A stretch of 64,000 bases of DNA from Hyphomicrobiales bacterium (GCA_021775455.1 JAJFHU010000053.1:1-64000), one strand, 5' to 3'. Counted from the stretch's first letter, positions 1 to 10,411 are shown. Notes: generated from the sequence alone by a model not told the origin. Translations and numbers: made by a program.

Positions 1-141
1 AATGGCGTATCCACTACAATACAAAACGCCCACATTCATCGCTTGGCTACAAACCGCCAGCACCAGAATCCATCATCCACTTGCATGAAAGGATAACCAT
101 GAACTAACATTCAAACTGGACCAATCAATTGGGGCAGGTCA
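1..141 (+). mobile_element. IS3-family insertion sequence, right end (truncated by window edge)
   Basis: The element begins before the window. It holds the last codons of the transposase (3-107), followed by a terminal repeat ending at 141. The sequence TTGGGGCAGGTCA at 129-141 reads in reverse as TGACCTGCCCCAA, which fits the TGACC...CCCC style of IS3-family ends. The coding sequence of an outer-membrane protein starts abruptly at 142, so the element appears to have inserted into that gene. The left end and the target duplication lie outside the window. Family assignment is from the transposase tail and the end sequence; the subgroup is not determined. Confidence 0.75.
3..107 (+). CDS. IS3-family transposase OrfB, C-terminal fragment (integrase core)
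   Basis: This is the 3' end of a transposase reading in from outside the window in frame 3 and stopping at TAA 105-107. The peptide contains NTKRPHSSLGYKPPAPE, the very conserved C-terminal signature of IS3-type DDE transposases, which lies just after the last catalytic Glu of the rve integrase core. The catalytic residues themselves are upstream of the window. The protein would cut and join element ends during transposition. It is partial only because of the window edge. The stop lies 34 bp from the element end, the usual arrangement for IS3 elements. Confidence 0.8.
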   Translation, partial: WRIHYNTKRPHSSLGYKPPAPESIIHLHERITMN

Positions 142-2596
142 CCCAGGCAACTCTTGCGACGGCTGGATCCGGACGATTATTACCCTGTCTACGGAGATGA
201 CTCGACGCTGATTGAGGATGCCCCGACATCGGGGCGTTTCTACGTTCGAATAGCGCGCGGAAACAGTCATGTCATGTGGGGGAATTTCAAAACACGTATT
301 GATGGTGTTGAGCTTGCCCGCTATGAACGCGCCTTGTACGGGGCTGAAGCTGTCTTGAAATCCGAACAGGTAACCAGTTTCGGAGAGCCGGTATCAGAAG
401 TGCGTGGATTTGCAGCACAACCTGGGACGCTTCCACAGCGCGACGAGTTTCTTGGAAGTGGTGGTTCTGCATATTTCCTCCTCAGGCAGGATATCAACCA
501 GGGATCAGAACAGGTCGCCATTGAAATTCGTGATGAGGTGACGGATGCAGTGATAGAACGCCGCCAACTCAGGGATGGGGATGATTACACAATTGACTAT
601 GTCCAAGGTGTGATCTTGTTGCACCGACCACTAAGTTCCTCCGGCTATGATCCGTCTGCTGTACGAAGTTCTTCATTGTCCGGAAATTTTCAATATCTGG
701 TTGTTAATTATGAATACACCCCTGTCGTTGGAGATCTGGACGGATACAGCTATGGCGGAAGGGCGCAAGCTTGGCTCAACGATCACTTTCGAATAGGCGT
801 AACCGGTTACCAAGAGAACACGAGCATTGCAGATCAAACATTGCTGGAAGCTGATGTAACTCTCAGATTGTCTGAAAAAACCTATTTTGAGTTTGAATGG
901 GCTCAGAGCGAAGGCAGTAATTTTGGAACGGTTGTCTCAACCGATGGTGGCTTCATTTTCAATTCGATGACGGGGGTGGGGACTGGCGAACCTGCCCAAG
1001 CCTGGCGGACGGCGCTGTTTATGGATTTGTCTGAATTGTTTCCGAAAATTGACGGAAGCGCCGGGATATTATTCGAAACAAGAGGAGCGGGTTTCAATAG
1101 CCCAGGGCACTATGGCATTAAGCGATGAAAGGATATTGAATGCTCATTTCAGAATCGCACCCTCTGAAGAACTGGCAATGCGAGGCGAGTACAATTCCAT
1201 TGACAGAGAAGGGGGTATTAGTGAGCGTGAAGCAGCTGGAGGCGTCACCGTTAAACTGGACAATACGCATGAAGTCGAATTAGGGGCTTCATACACTTAT
1301 GCCGAAGGAAAAACTGTCACCGTCAGCGATGACGGAAATGGATCGCGAACCGATCTGGGAATAAAGTTCACACGAACAGATTATGGCGGGAACAAGTTGT
1401 ATGTCTTCGGTCAAGCGACGCTTCAGCGTGATACAGGCCGGGAACGCAATGACCGGGTTGGTGGGGGAATGGAATCCAACCTTGCCCACAACATTACCGC
1501 CAACCTGGAGGCTTCGTGGGGAACCAGCGGTTTGGGCCTGTTAGGTGGATTTTCTTACGAGCCGACTGTCTCTGACCGCTATTATATGGGGTATCGCCTG
1601 ACGCCAGACACCGCAACAGGTGATCTCAATTCATACGACCCATTTGGCCGCGACAATGGTGAATTGATAGTAGGACAACACCGGAGACTGTCAGACACGT
1701 TGACCGCCTGGACTGAACACAATTTTGATCTGACAGGAGCCAATCAGGGTTTACTGCAAACTTACGGTATTGAATACACACCTGACCCGGTATGGGTTCT
1801 CTCCGGCGGTTTGGAAGCAGGTGTAATCTCCGACGATGTTACAGGGGAATTTGAACGGTTTGCGCCCTCGATGGCAGTTTCCTACAATGAGGATGGTCAA
1901 AAGTTCGGAGCACGCCTTGAGGCACGGTTTGAAACATCCGACGATGGATTGCGTGACCGCACGACCTGGTTGGCGACTGGACATTCTGTAATGCAATACG
2001 ATGATAATTGGCGCTTCCTTTCAAGCGTTGATGCGGTTATTTCCCAGTCAGATCAGACCACAATCAATAATGCAGATTATTTAGAGGGAAGTATTGGTTG
2101 GGCCTTTCGACCAATCGAAAACGATCGCCTGAATGCTTTGTTCAAATACACTTACTTGCATGATCTTCCCGCAAACGGACAAATTGATGCGAATGGACTG
2201 TCAGCCCAGCCAATGCAACGCAGCCACATATTGTCCGCTGATTTCATTTACGATCTCAATCAGAATTTGTCTGTTGGTGCGAAGTACGGATTTAGAATTG
2301 GTGAAATATCAACCAACCGACTTGGGGACGATTTCGTCAAGAATTCAGCACATTTGGTTATAGGCCGTGCTGACTGGCATGTGGTCAAGAATTGGGATTT
2401 GATGCTTGAGGGAAGGGCACTGTGGCTCCCTGAACTTGAGCAAATCCAGTGGGGTGCGGTAGCAGCTGTTTACCGCCACATCGACGATAAATTCAAGATC
2501 GGCGTTGGATACAATTTTGGAAGGTTCTCTGATGATCTTTCAGATGTAACACTCGACGATCAGGGTGTGTTTGTTAACGTGATTGGCAAGTTGTAG
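142..2596 (+). pseudogene. Large outer-membrane beta-barrel protein, disrupted by IS and frameshift
   Basis: The C-terminal part of a large exported barrel protein is readable from right after the IS end (142), in frame with PRQLLRRLDPDDYYPVYGDDS. It runs to 1128 in one frame and then continues in the +1-shifted frame to the TAA at 2594-2596. The overlap of the two frames (1049-1128) and the natural junction GSAG/YYSKQEE place the shift at the GGG run 1063-1065, where one surplus base would explain it. The protein shows strings of alternating polar and aromatic residues typical of outer-membrane strands. Homologous large barrel proteins with a YYPVYGDDST segment occur in Hyphomicrobiales, from memory. 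With the 5' part cut off by the IS element and a frameshift inside, it is probably non-functional. A sequencing error at the GGG is the alternative for the second lesion. The substrate or role is unknown. Confidence 0.7.
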
Positions 2597-2845
2597 ATCC
2601 GCGTATCATCATGCAATTAGTTTGAAATGGATGCCACATAGAGACTTAAATTGTGCGCATTACGTTGCATCAACTTCTACAGAAATTTCGGCATAAAAAT
2701 CAGCGGGGATGACTCATTTGTAAACCCAAAACGGTGATTATGTGCATATATAACATTATTGCATAAGATATATTATGGAACCTTTTATTCAACACAATGA
2801 GTGAAGTAACTCATATATCCGATTGATATTACTATATATAATGAA
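2597..2845. other. AT-rich intergenic spacer, convergent genes
   Basis: Spacer between the stop of the broken barrel gene and the stop of the MBL-fold gene on the other strand. It is AT-rich, with runs such as ATATATAA near 2835. I see no convincing ORF, RNA gene or strong terminator hairpin. Confidence 0.5.
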
Positions 2846-3673
2846 TTACGGTTGTGTATCCATTTCAATTACAAGCCCGTCATAAGCTGGTTCAACACCT
2901 TCTGGCAGCTCAGCTTTCATCGTGAGATAATCCAGTGGAATATGCATGTGGGTAATTATAGAGCGCTTGGGTTTCAATCGCTTAATCCATTCCAGCGTTT
3001 CTCCCAAACTGAAATGACTCGGATGCGGTTTGTACTGCAACGCATCGACAATCCAGCAATCAAGGTTTTTGACGGCATCAAGGCTTTCATCAGGAATGCC
3101 GCTAATATCGGGTGAATAACACAATCCGCCATGTTCGAGGCTTCCGAAACGAAATCCGACGGAATGAAAATCTCCATGAGTTTGCAACACGGGCAGGGCA
3201 ATGATTGCGCCCCCCTTCCCGGTTATTGTTACCTGCTGGCCAACACTGATTTTATGAGCATTCAGGATCGGTGGATAAATGCTACCCGGAGGAGTTTTGA
3301 AGCAGTATCCAAACGCTTCGTGTAAGCGTCCCAAAGTGGAATTGTCGGCATAGATATCTATTAACTTGCGTTGAGCCAATGCATAGCCCCGCAGATCATC
3401 AATTCCGTGGATATGATCAGCATGGGCATGAGTATAAAGCACGCCATCAATGTGGCTGACATCAGCACTAATCATTTGCTCACGAAAATCAGGGCTGGTA
3501 TCCACAACAACATTGGTTGTTCCATCAGTCCCAATTTTCTGAATCAGCAATGAGCAACGCAGTCGACGATTTCTTGGTTCATTTGGATCGCAGGCGCCCC
3601 AGTCACCTGTAATCCGTGGAGTCCCGGGAGATGAACCGCATCCGAGCACCGTATAACGCATCTTCATAGTCAT
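2846..3673 (-). CDS. MBL-fold metal-dependent hydrolase, PhnP-like
   Basis: A 275-residue metallo-beta-lactamase-fold hydrolase. The metal-binding signature THAHADH is at residues 81-87, followed by GIDDLR; further ligands are TH-GDFHSVGF, CYSPDISG and ITHMHIPLDY. This pattern matches PhnP-type phosphodiesterases, which hydrolyse cyclic or phosphodiester substrates using two metal ions; the true substrate here is unknown. No signal peptide is seen, so it is cytoplasmic. The start is ATG at 3673, which overlaps the tatD stop codon as ATGA, indicating translational coupling; a longer open frame reaches 3820 but overlaps tatD and has no family similarity. It is the last gene of the minus-strand run that begins with rlpA. 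The pairing MBL-tatD-metG is common in Hyphomicrobiales. Confidence 0.85.
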   Translation of the reverse strand: MTMKMRYTVLGCGSSPGTPRITGDWGACDPNEPRNRRLRCSLLIQKIGTDGTTNVVVDTSPDFREQMISADVSHIDGVLYTHAHADHIHGIDDLRGYALAQRKLIDIYADNSTLGRLHEAFGYCFKTPPGSIYPPILNAHKISVGQQVTITGKGGAIIALPVLQTHGDFHSVGFRFGSLEHGGLCYSPDISGIPDESLDAVKNLDCWIVDALQYKPHPSHFSLGETLEWIKRLKPKRSIITHMHIPLDYLTMKAELPEGVEPAYDGLVIEMDTQP

Positions 3674-4467
3674 GCGCCGACACCCTGCTCCGGTATAGAC
3701 ACTTTCGAAAACAATCGAAAAAAATTCTCGGTAGTCTGTCTGTTCAATTCTTCCCCGGTCAATCCAACCGTATCTGCAAGAACCTTGGCCGTATGAACCA
3801 CATAGGAGGGTTCGTTGCACTTGCCGCGATGCGGCATTGGTGCAAGATAGGGCGCGTCAGTTTCAACCAGCAAACGATTATGCGGGATATCAGCAGCAAT
3901 TTCCCGGAGTTCTTCAGAGCGTTTGAATGATAAAATTCCCGAGAATGAAACATACCCGCCAAGCGCAACGCCTGCTTCAGCAAGCTTTCTCCCGGAAGAA
4001 AAACAATGCAAGACAAACGGGAAGGCTCCGTTCCCGGTCTCTTCCTCCAAAATTGCAATCATGTCTTCATCCGCGTCCCGCGAATGTATAATCAAAGGTA
4101 GTTGCGTATCGCGAGCAGCGGCGATGTGATTTCGCAAACCCAATGCCTGTGCCTCGCGGGGTGCATTGTCATAGTAGTAATCAAGGCCTGCTTCGCCAAT
4201 CCCGACTACTTTTTGCCCCATGGACAGTTCAACTAAGTCCTCTATCGATACATCCAGTTCTTCATCGGCATTGTGTGGATGTGTACCAACTGAGCAAAAA
4301 ACACTCTCGTATTTCTTCGCGACTGCATGCACCTGTTGGAACTTTTTGACCCGTGTGCAGATGGTGACCATCCTGAATATGCCAGCTTCTTCAGCGCGGG
4401 AAACGACACCATCCAGATCATTTGAAAAGTCTGGAAAGTCCAAATGGCAATGAGAGTCAACAAGCAT
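3670..4467 (-). CDS. tatD: TatD family deoxyribonuclease
   Basis: A 265-residue TatD-type metal-dependent hydrolase (amidohydrolase-like TIM barrel), expected to be a 3'-5' DNase acting in the cytoplasm. Motifs are VDSHCHLDF at the N-terminus (metal ligands), GIGEAGLDYYYD, HSRDADED, HCFSSG and the C-terminal VETDAPYLAP followed by RGKCNEP. The start is ATG 4467, giving the usual N-terminus MLVDSHCHLDF; the open frame extends to 4545 but that would overlap metG and add an unrelated stretch. The metG stop lies only 4 bp upstream, and the 3' end overlaps the MBL gene by ATGA, so metG, tatD and MBL form one transcription unit. Confidence 0.92.
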   Translation of the reverse strand: MLVDSHCHLDFPDFSNDLDGVVSRAEEAGIFRMVTICTRVKKFQQVHAVAKKYESVFCSVGTHPHNADEELDVSIEDLVELSMGQKVVGIGEAGLDYYYDNAPREAQALGLRNHIAAARDTQLPLIIHSRDADEDMIAILEEETGNGAFPFVLHCFSSGRKLAEAGVALGGYVSFSGILSFKRSEELREIAADIPHNRLLVETDAPYLAPMPHRGKCNEPSYVVHTAKVLADTVGLTGEELNRQTTENFFRLFSKVSIPEQGVGA

Positions 4468-4471
4468 TAAA

Positions 4472-6016
4472 TTACTCCTCAGGCTCCACATACCTTGGGA
4501 AAACACCTTCAGGCTTCGGTAATTCGGTACCTGCGGCAAGGGCATAATCGGCGTTCAAACGTGAAAAATTTCGGGATTCTTCATCAAGTGACAAGAGATC
4601 AAGTAATCTTGAGCAGGAACCAGGCATTACCGGCATTGCCAATATTGTCACTATTCGAATTATCTCAGCGGTAGTGTAAAGTACCGCTTGCATGCGTTCT
4701 GGGTCAGATTTTTTCAACGCCCATGGTTCCTGGGAAGTAAAATAGCGATTTGCATCCGCAATAACAGTCCACACAGCTTCGAGATATTTGTGCAGTTGCT
4801 GCAATTCCATATGTGGACGTACAGTATCAAGCAGACTGTAGGCGGCGCTCAAAATGGCTTTGTCTTCATCGCTATGAGAATTGGCAACAGGCACCCTTCC
4901 CTCGCAGTTTTTTGCAATCATGGAGAGTGAGCGCTGGGCCAGATTGCCCAAATCGTTGGCAAGGTCTGCATTGGTACGGTTCACAATCGCCTCATGGCTG
5001 TAAGATCCGTCATTTCCAAATGGAATTTCACGCAGGAAGAAAAACCTGATCTGGTCCAACCCGTAAGCATCCACCATTGTCGCCGGATCTACAACGTTGC
5101 CAGATGATTTTGACATCTTCTCGCCACGGTTAAAAAGAAACCCATGGGCAAATACACGCTTCGGAAGTTCCAATCCGGCTGACCACAGGAATGCAGGCCA
5201 ATACACTGAATGAAACCGCACAATATCCTTGCCGATCATGTGTAGGTCAGCAGGCCAAAAACCGTTCCGCTCATGTTTATCGGGCCAGCCGGTAGCAGTT
5301 ACATAATTGGTGAGCGCATCAGCCCATACATACATCACATGATCTTCATCATCTGGCACAGGAATTCCCCATTTGAAGGTTGTCCGGGACATGGACAGAT
5401 CCTTCAAGCCACCCTTAACGAAGCTGATAACCTCATTTCGTCGGCTATCCGGACCTATGAATTCGGGATTCGTCTCATAAAGCTCAAGCAATTTATCCTG
5501 ATAGGCTGAAAGGCGGAAGAAATAGCTTTCCTCTTCAACCCACTCTACTTCTGTGCCTTGAGGTCCGTAGTGCTTTCCATCTTCGTGTTTTTCAGTTTCG
5601 CTTTCGTCGTAATAGGCTTCATCCCGCACAGAATACCAGCCGGAGTATTGATCCTTGTAAATATCTCCCGCATCCATCATGCGTCGCCAAATTTCCTGAC
5701 AAGACTTGTAATGCCGATCTTCTGTAGTTCGAATGAAATCGTCATTTGATGCGTTAAACAAACCTGTCATGGCAACGAACTCGGCAGAATTCCGATCCGC
5801 CAATTCCCGAGCCGAAATACCAAGTTCCCGGGCGGTCTTGTCCATTTTCAAACCATGTTCATCCGTGCCGGTTAAAAAGAACACATCAAAGCCATCCAAC
5901 CGTTTAAACCGGGCAATTGCGTCAGTGGCTATCAGTTCATATGCATGACCGATATGCGGCTTGCCATTAGGGTACGATATGGCAGTTGTGATATAATATT
6001 GCTTCTTGGCCGTCAT
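4472..6016 (-). CDS. metG: Methionyl-tRNA synthetase
   Basis: Class I aminoacyl-tRNA synthetase of 514 residues that charges tRNA-Met in the cytoplasm. The HIGH-type signature is [12 protein letters not shown] near residues 16-27 and the KMSKS loop is [10 protein letters not shown] near residue 300. There is no C-terminal EMAP-like tRNA-binding domain, consistent with the short alphaproteobacterial form. Start chosen at ATG 6016 ([20 protein letters not shown]); the open frame to 6052 adds 12 residues not typical of the family. It lies downstream of holB (70 bp gap) and directly upstream of tatD. Confidence 0.95.
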   Translation of the reverse strand: MTAKKQYYITTAISYPNGKPHIGHAYELIATDAIARFKRLDGFDVFFLTGTDEHGLKMDKTARELGISARELADRNSAEFVAMTGLFNASNDDFIRTTEDRHYKSCQEIWRRMMDAGDIYKDQYSGWYSVRDEAYYDESETEKHEDGKHYGPQGTEVEWVEEESYFFRLSAYQDKLLELYETNPEFIGPDSRRNEVISFVKGGLKDLSMSRTTFKWGIPVPDDEDHVMYVWADALTNYVTATGWPDKHERNGFWPADLHMIGKDIVRFHSVYWPAFLWSAGLELPKRVFAHGFLFNRGEKMSKSSGNVVDPATMVDAYGLDQIRFFFLREIPFGNDGSYSHEAIVNRTNADLANDLGNLAQRSLSMIAKNCEGRVPVANSHSDEDKAILSAAYSLLDTVRPHMELQQLHKYLEAVWTVIADANRYFTSQEPWALKKSDPERMQAVLYTTAEIIRIVTILAMPVMPGSCSRLLDLLSLDEESRNFSRLNADYALAAGTELPKPEGVFPRYVEPEE

Positions 6017-6085
6017 TTTGTGTTCGCAAATTTTGTAGCCGACGACATGCAAAACTGGTCCACATGCACAGGGCTGATTGTTGGA

Positions 6086-7135
6086 TTATCGGGCTGCTTC
6101 GCCCATTGACTGGAACATGTCCAATATGACCTGCTTGCGGTCAAGATTGTACCGCTCAGCAACATTTGCCGAAGCGCGGGTCTTTTCCCATACCTCAGCC
6201 CATCGGGCAAGCTCGGATATGTCGCTGGAAGCATTTTCGCTATTGGTTGCCCTGCCCTCCAGAAAACCTTCTGCAATTCCAAGCAAAAGGCGATAACGGT
6301 CTTCCCTGCCCCGAGTGCAAACTGCATCAGCCATCGAATGTATTTTCGACCAATCCGTATTGGCTAAATCACTACTTACAGCGTTGAACTGACGATAGAG
6401 TTCAATCCCTTCATTGCGAATAATAGTAATCGCACGCCTGACTGAACCTTGGCTCAATAATGCAAGCCGATCATGATCTTCCGGTTGGACTTCTCCCAGG
6501 ATACCCAAACCATCAAGCACCTTTAGCAAATCATCAGCCTCCAACGGTTTTAACGCAATTGACTGGCAGCGTGAGCGAATGGTCGGCAACATTCTGCCCT
6601 GAGAGTGGGATATCAAAAAGAACAAGGTTAGAACCGGTGGTTCTTCCAGGATTTTCAGCAGGGCATTCGAGGCACTGGCATTCATTTCATCAACTGAATC
6701 AACAATTGCCACCCGCCAACCCTCCTCTCCACTTGATGTACCAAAAAAAGGAACGGTTAGCCGTATTTCATCAACAGTTAGTTGTGTTTTGAATTTCTTT
6801 GTCTTGTCATCCCACGGTCTGGTTAAGTGGAGAATGTTGGGGTGCCCGCCGCGTGCGATTTTAGATTGAATAGCGTCCGGTCCGGCGGAATGCTCCCAAC
6901 TCTCGGGCGCATCTCCAGAATTTGGGTAGCGAAACAAGTGCGCTGCGAACTGGAATGCCAGAGTGGCCTTTCCTATTCCGCGCGGTCCGCACAAAATCCA
7001 CGCGTGATGTATCTTCCCGGAGTGATACTGATTGGCGAGTTTTGCAAGTATCTCGTCATGACCAACCAGATTCGGATTTTCTGCCGGATGCGGTACATCT
7101 TCAATTCGATCAGCTATGGGATGTTCGTTACTCAA
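6086..7135 (-). CDS. holB: DNA polymerase III subunit delta'
   Basis: A 349-residue AAA+ clamp-loader subunit. The Walker-A-like loop is GPRGIGKATLAF near residue 50; the GKA in place of GKT/S fits delta', which does not hydrolyse ATP in E. coli. The arginine-finger-region motif is LPTIRSRCQSI. It works with the gamma/tau and delta subunits to load the beta clamp. The gene sits between tmk and metG, the normal order in alphaproteobacteria, with a 36 bp gap to tmk. Confidence 0.92.
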   Translation of the reverse strand: MSNEHPIADRIEDVPHPAENPNLVGHDEILAKLANQYHSGKIHHAWILCGPRGIGKATLAFQFAAHLFRYPNSGDAPESWEHSAGPDAIQSKIARGGHPNILHLTRPWDDKTKKFKTQLTVDEIRLTVPFFGTSSGEEGWRVAIVDSVDEMNASASNALLKILEEPPVLTLFFLISHSQGRMLPTIRSRCQSIALKPLEADDLLKVLDGLGILGEVQPEDHDRLALLSQGSVRRAITIIRNEGIELYRQFNAVSSDLANTDWSKIHSMADAVCTRGREDRYRLLLGIAEGFLEGRATNSENASSDISELARWAEVWEKTRASANVAERYNLDRKQVILDMFQSMGEAAR

Positions 7136-7171
7136 TTTCGAACCCGCGTCATCTGTATTTGTTCATATGTT

Positions 7172-7840
7172 TCAAATTATTTCCGATTGCTGAAGCCGAG
7201 GCTCGACAATCGACCATATTCGGTCAGAAACTTCATTCTCACTTCCACTAGCATCAATCAACACACATCGATCAGGTTCATTTTCAGCAAGTTTGCGAAA
7301 AGCGTCCCGCCTCTTACGCTGTACCTCAAGATTTTCCCGCTCAAAACGATCCGCTGTTTCGGAAGACTTTCGCCTTGCGCCAGCTCGTATCATGCCTTCT
7401 TCCGGTGGAATATCGAGTATTAAGGTCAGGTCTGGAAAAGCACCATCACAAACCACGCTTTCGAGTTTCTTGAGAAGCTCTATATCAACCTTGCCAGTCA
7501 CGCCCTGATAGACACGTGTTGAATCAATAAAACGATCACACAACACTATTGCTCCTTCACTAAGAGCCGGACGAATAACTTGCTCAATATGATCAGAACG
7601 TGCTGCTGCAAAGAGTATGGCCTCTGCTTCCGCGCCCAATGATTCCGCTTTCCCCGACAACAATACATGACGAACAGCCTCTGCACCGGGAGTTCCACCC
7701 GGTTCACGCGTTGCAATTACTGGTACATTTAAAGCTTTAAGTTTAGTCTTTAAGATGTTGATTTGGGACGTTTTTCCAGTTCCTTCTCCTCCTTCAAACG
7801 TAATGAAGAAACCTCTCCGCGATTCAAATGTCCCGTTCAC
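7172..7840 (-). CDS. tmk: Thymidylate kinase
   Basis: A 222-residue dTMP kinase making dTDP for DNA synthesis. P-loop FEGGEGTGKTSQ lies at the N-terminus; ATREPGGTPGAEAVR binds dTMP and DRFIDSTRVYQG carries the DR motif; the lid region is rich in Arg (GARRKSSETADRFE). I chose the GTG start at 7840 because GGAGAG lies just upstream; the open frame extends to a TTG at 7885 without a ribosome-binding site. It lies 57 bp downstream of the D,D-carboxypeptidase gene and upstream of holB. Confidence 0.92.
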   Translation of the reverse strand: MNGTFESRRGFFITFEGGEGTGKTSQINILKTKLKALNVPVIATREPGGTPGAEAVRHVLLSGKAESLGAEAEAILFAAARSDHIEQVIRPALSEGAIVLCDRFIDSTRVYQGVTGKVDIELLKKLESVVCDGAFPDLTLILDIPPEEGMIRAGARRKSSETADRFERENLEVQRKRRDAFRKLAENEPDRCVLIDASGSENEVSDRIWSIVEPRLQQSEII

Positions 7841-7897
7841 GTCCACTCTCCGTTCAGAACAACTAGCGGTATTTTTAAATTGCAAATCTCGAAGAAA

Positions 7898-9085
7898 CTA
7901 TCCCTGAAGCCAACCGAACAAAAGCTCCTTGATTGCATCAGTCGCCCGGCGCTTGATTCCACCTTTTTCAACAGTTTCTGCCGCATATAAATCAGTTTCC
8001 TGACTGAGTTCGTCACCAATCCAAACCTTCAAAGTTGCAATTTTCGTCCCCTGTTCAACTGGAGGCTTCAAAGGGCCCGTATACACGATTCTTGCACGCA
8101 GTTTGTCGCGATTGCCAATCGGTAAATATATTTCCACAGGCCCCTTTCCAACAACATCAACGCCCGGTTTTTCGCCACCATACACATTGGCCTGACCAAT
8201 AATTTCACCGTCCTCAAATAGTTCAATTTTCTCAAATGCCCTAAATCCCCAATCCAGGATTTTTCGTGCTTCCTCAGCTCGCTGTCGTTTGGATGTCATG
8301 CCACTGAGTACGGCGATCAACCGTTTTCCATCCCGAACAGCAGTGCCTACAATCGCATATCCGCTTTCTTCAGTGTATCCGGTTTTCAATCCATCTGCCC
8401 CGATATTCATTTTTAGCAAGGGATTGCGGTTGGATTGGCGGATTTTGTTCCATTCAAAGTCTGGCTCTGCGTAATAACCATAATATTCAGGATAGGCTTT
8501 GATGGTATGGCGAGTGAGCTTTGCAAGATCCCGCAAGGACATATATTGCCCGTCCTCCGGTAGACCGGTTGAATTCATAAAATTCGAATTGTCCAAACCA
8601 ATTCGCTCAGCGTGCTCATTCATCAATCCTGCAAACGCGCCTTCAGAACCCGCCATACCCTCAGCAATTACAATACATGCGTCATTGCCGGATTGGACAA
8701 TCACACCGCGAACAAGATCTTCAAGCGGTATTTCAGAATTTACCTTGGCAAACATAGTCGAACCGCCAGAGTTTGTCCCGCCCTTGCGCCAGGCGTTTTC
8801 ACTGACGAAAAACTTGTCCTGCAGGGTTAGCCGTCCAGATTTGAGGTTGTAAAACACTACCTCCATTGTCATTATTTTTACCAATGATGCAGGCGGTATT
8901 CTTGCATCTGCGTCCTTTGAAAACAAAATGGTTCCAGTTTCGGCATCCAGAAGCAGTGCGTGCGTTGCCGGCGTGGAATACAGTTGGGCATTTGCAGAAC
9001 TGACAAATCCCGCAAAAAGCAGCGCTACCAGAATCCCGGTAAAACTTTTAAAATAATGGCCTATGCCGCAAACAACTTGAACCAT
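7898..9085 (-). CDS. D-alanyl-D-alanine carboxypeptidase, PBP5/6 family
   Basis: A 395-residue exported penicillin-binding protein that trims the terminal D-Ala of peptidoglycan stem peptides. A signal peptide (residues 1-33, ending SSANA) is followed by the peptidase S11 domain with SLVK (catalytic Ser67, Lys70), SGN and KTG (GLKTGYTEES). After residue about 270 comes the small beta-sheet domain of PBP5, and the protein ends in a short region likely to be a membrane-anchoring amphipathic helix (TDAIKELLFGWLQG). It lies between rlpA and tmk, a conserved cell-wall/replication block. The dacA, dacC and dacF type names are not separable by eye, so no symbol is given. Confidence 0.92.
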   Translation of the reverse strand: MVQVVCGIGHYFKSFTGILVALLFAGFVSSANAQLYSTPATHALLLDAETGTILFSKDADARIPPASLVKIMTMEVVFYNLKSGRLTLQDKFFVSENAWRKGGTNSGGSTMFAKVNSEIPLEDLVRGVIVQSGNDACIVIAEGMAGSEGAFAGLMNEHAERIGLDNSNFMNSTGLPEDGQYMSLRDLAKLTRHTIKAYPEYYGYYAEPDFEWNKIRQSNRNPLLKMNIGADGLKTGYTEESGYAIVGTAVRDGKRLIAVLSGMTSKRQRAEEARKILDWGFRAFEKIELFEDGEIIGQANVYGGEKPGVDVVGKGPVEIYLPIGNRDKLRARIVYTGPLKPPVEQGTKIATLKVWIGDELSQETDLYAAETVEKGGIKRRATDAIKELLFGWLQG

Positions 9086-9202
9086 GAATAACCCTGTAAG
9101 AGAACTTCCAACCCCGAATTGCTACAGTAAAACGGGATCGAACAAGGTTCAAGTTCAGTAGGGCAATTTAACTCAATTAACGGGAATAAAAAGAATTGGC
9201 GG

Positions 9203-10411
9203 CTACTTGATAGCGAGACCAGCCTTGGAAATCTCTTCAAAGATAATATTGGCTTCTTCTTTTGCAACGATCAACACCACATTGTTACCGTGTCTGGCAG
9301 TCAAACCAAATTGCGAAAGTTCTTCTTCAGCTTGATACAGTTTGTCGTCGGAGTCATACGGTCCGTATCTTAACTGGACAATATCCTGCATTCCCATATC
9401 AGGAGCGCGTATCTCACTTTGGGCATGGACAGTGTTCTTTTTGTTTGTTGAAAATTTGGAACCACTATCAATAAATTCAAACGCCTGTTTAACCCGCAAA
9501 TTGATTGCATCATCAGCGGTATACCCAGATAATAATCCACTTCGTTGTTTGACCATGAACACATCCAAAGGCATTGGTATACCATGGTATGTAGCCGGGC
9601 GTGATGTGGGCACCGGCACAAGGGCACTACTGGTCGTCGCATTGGTTTGTATTTGATCAAGCGCAGTTCGGACACCAGTTGAATCCGCCAAGTAAATTTG
9701 CGGTCGCGATAACGATGGAGACCCGAAGGGTTTGACGCCGTTTGGACTATAGCTGGCCATCAAAACCTCTTGATCCAACCCATCCATCCGGGCCTTGCCA
9801 ACATACTCAATTTTCACGTTTGCAACGCCATTGCGTTTGTAACCAAGCAAATTTGCTGCCTGGGATGACAGATCTATAATTCGATCGTGCGCATAGGGCC
9901 CACGGTCATTCACCCTGACAACGACAGAACTTCCATTTTCCAGATTGGTAACTCGGGCATAACTGGGAAGCGGCATAGTCGGATGGGCTGCTGAAAGCGC
10001 ATACTGGTCGTACACTTCGCCATTTGCAGTGATACGCCCGTGAAAATTTGGTCCGTACCAGGATGCCATACCGGTCTTGACATAACCGGGATCAAGTCTT
10101 GGATGATAAGTTTTACCGCGGATGGTGTAGGGTTTGCCTACTTTGTAGTATCCACCACCTTTAGGTACGCCTTTTTTGGTAGTCACCCTCGGGCTGCCAT
10201 CAACACCATACTCTGCAGCAGAGAACTTGGTTTCATTATTGATTTCAGCTTTGGAAGTAGTGTCGTTGTTTTTGGACAAATTACAGGACGCCAAAAACAA
10301 TCCGCCAGCAGTCACCATGACCCCGGTTAAAACCACCCTGACGGTTTGAGATGTTGCCACCCGATCCCAAGTGAAATTCATGTTGCCCGGACTTTCCTTC
10401 AAGCGACCCAT
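9203..10411 (-). CDS. rlpA: Septal-ring lytic transglycosylase RlpA family lipoprotein with SPOR domain
   Basis: A 402-residue lipoprotein. The lipobox LASC places the lipidated Cys at residue 43, so the N-terminus before it is a long signal peptide; an in-frame ATG at 10381 would give a more usual 32-residue signal. The double-psi beta-barrel follows at about residues 110-205 with GMASWYGPNFHGRITANGE and RVNDRGPYAHDRIIDLS, which hold the catalytic Glu/Asp-type residues of RlpA lytic transglycosylases. A C-terminal SPOR domain (about 325-400) would bind denuded glycan at the septum. It precedes the D,D-carboxypeptidase gene. Catalytic activity is inferred from the family. Confidence 0.9.
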   Translation of the reverse strand: MGRLKESPGNMNFTWDRVATSQTVRVVLTGVMVTAGGLFLASCNLSKNNDTTSKAEINNETKFSAAEYGVDGSPRVTTKKGVPKGGGYYKVGKPYTIRGKTYHPRLDPGYVKTGMASWYGPNFHGRITANGEVYDQYALSAAHPTMPLPSYARVTNLENGSSVVVRVNDRGPYAHDRIIDLSSQAANLLGYKRNGVANVKIEYVGKARMDGLDQEVLMASYSPNGVKPFGSPSLSRPQIYLADSTGVRTALDQIQTNATTSSALVPVPTSRPATYHGIPMPLDVFMVKQRSGLLSGYTADDAINLRVKQAFEFIDSGSKFSTNKKNTVHAQSEIRAPDMGMQDIVQLRYGPYDSDDKLYQAEEELSQFGLTARHGNNVVLIVAKEEANIIFEEISKAGLAIK

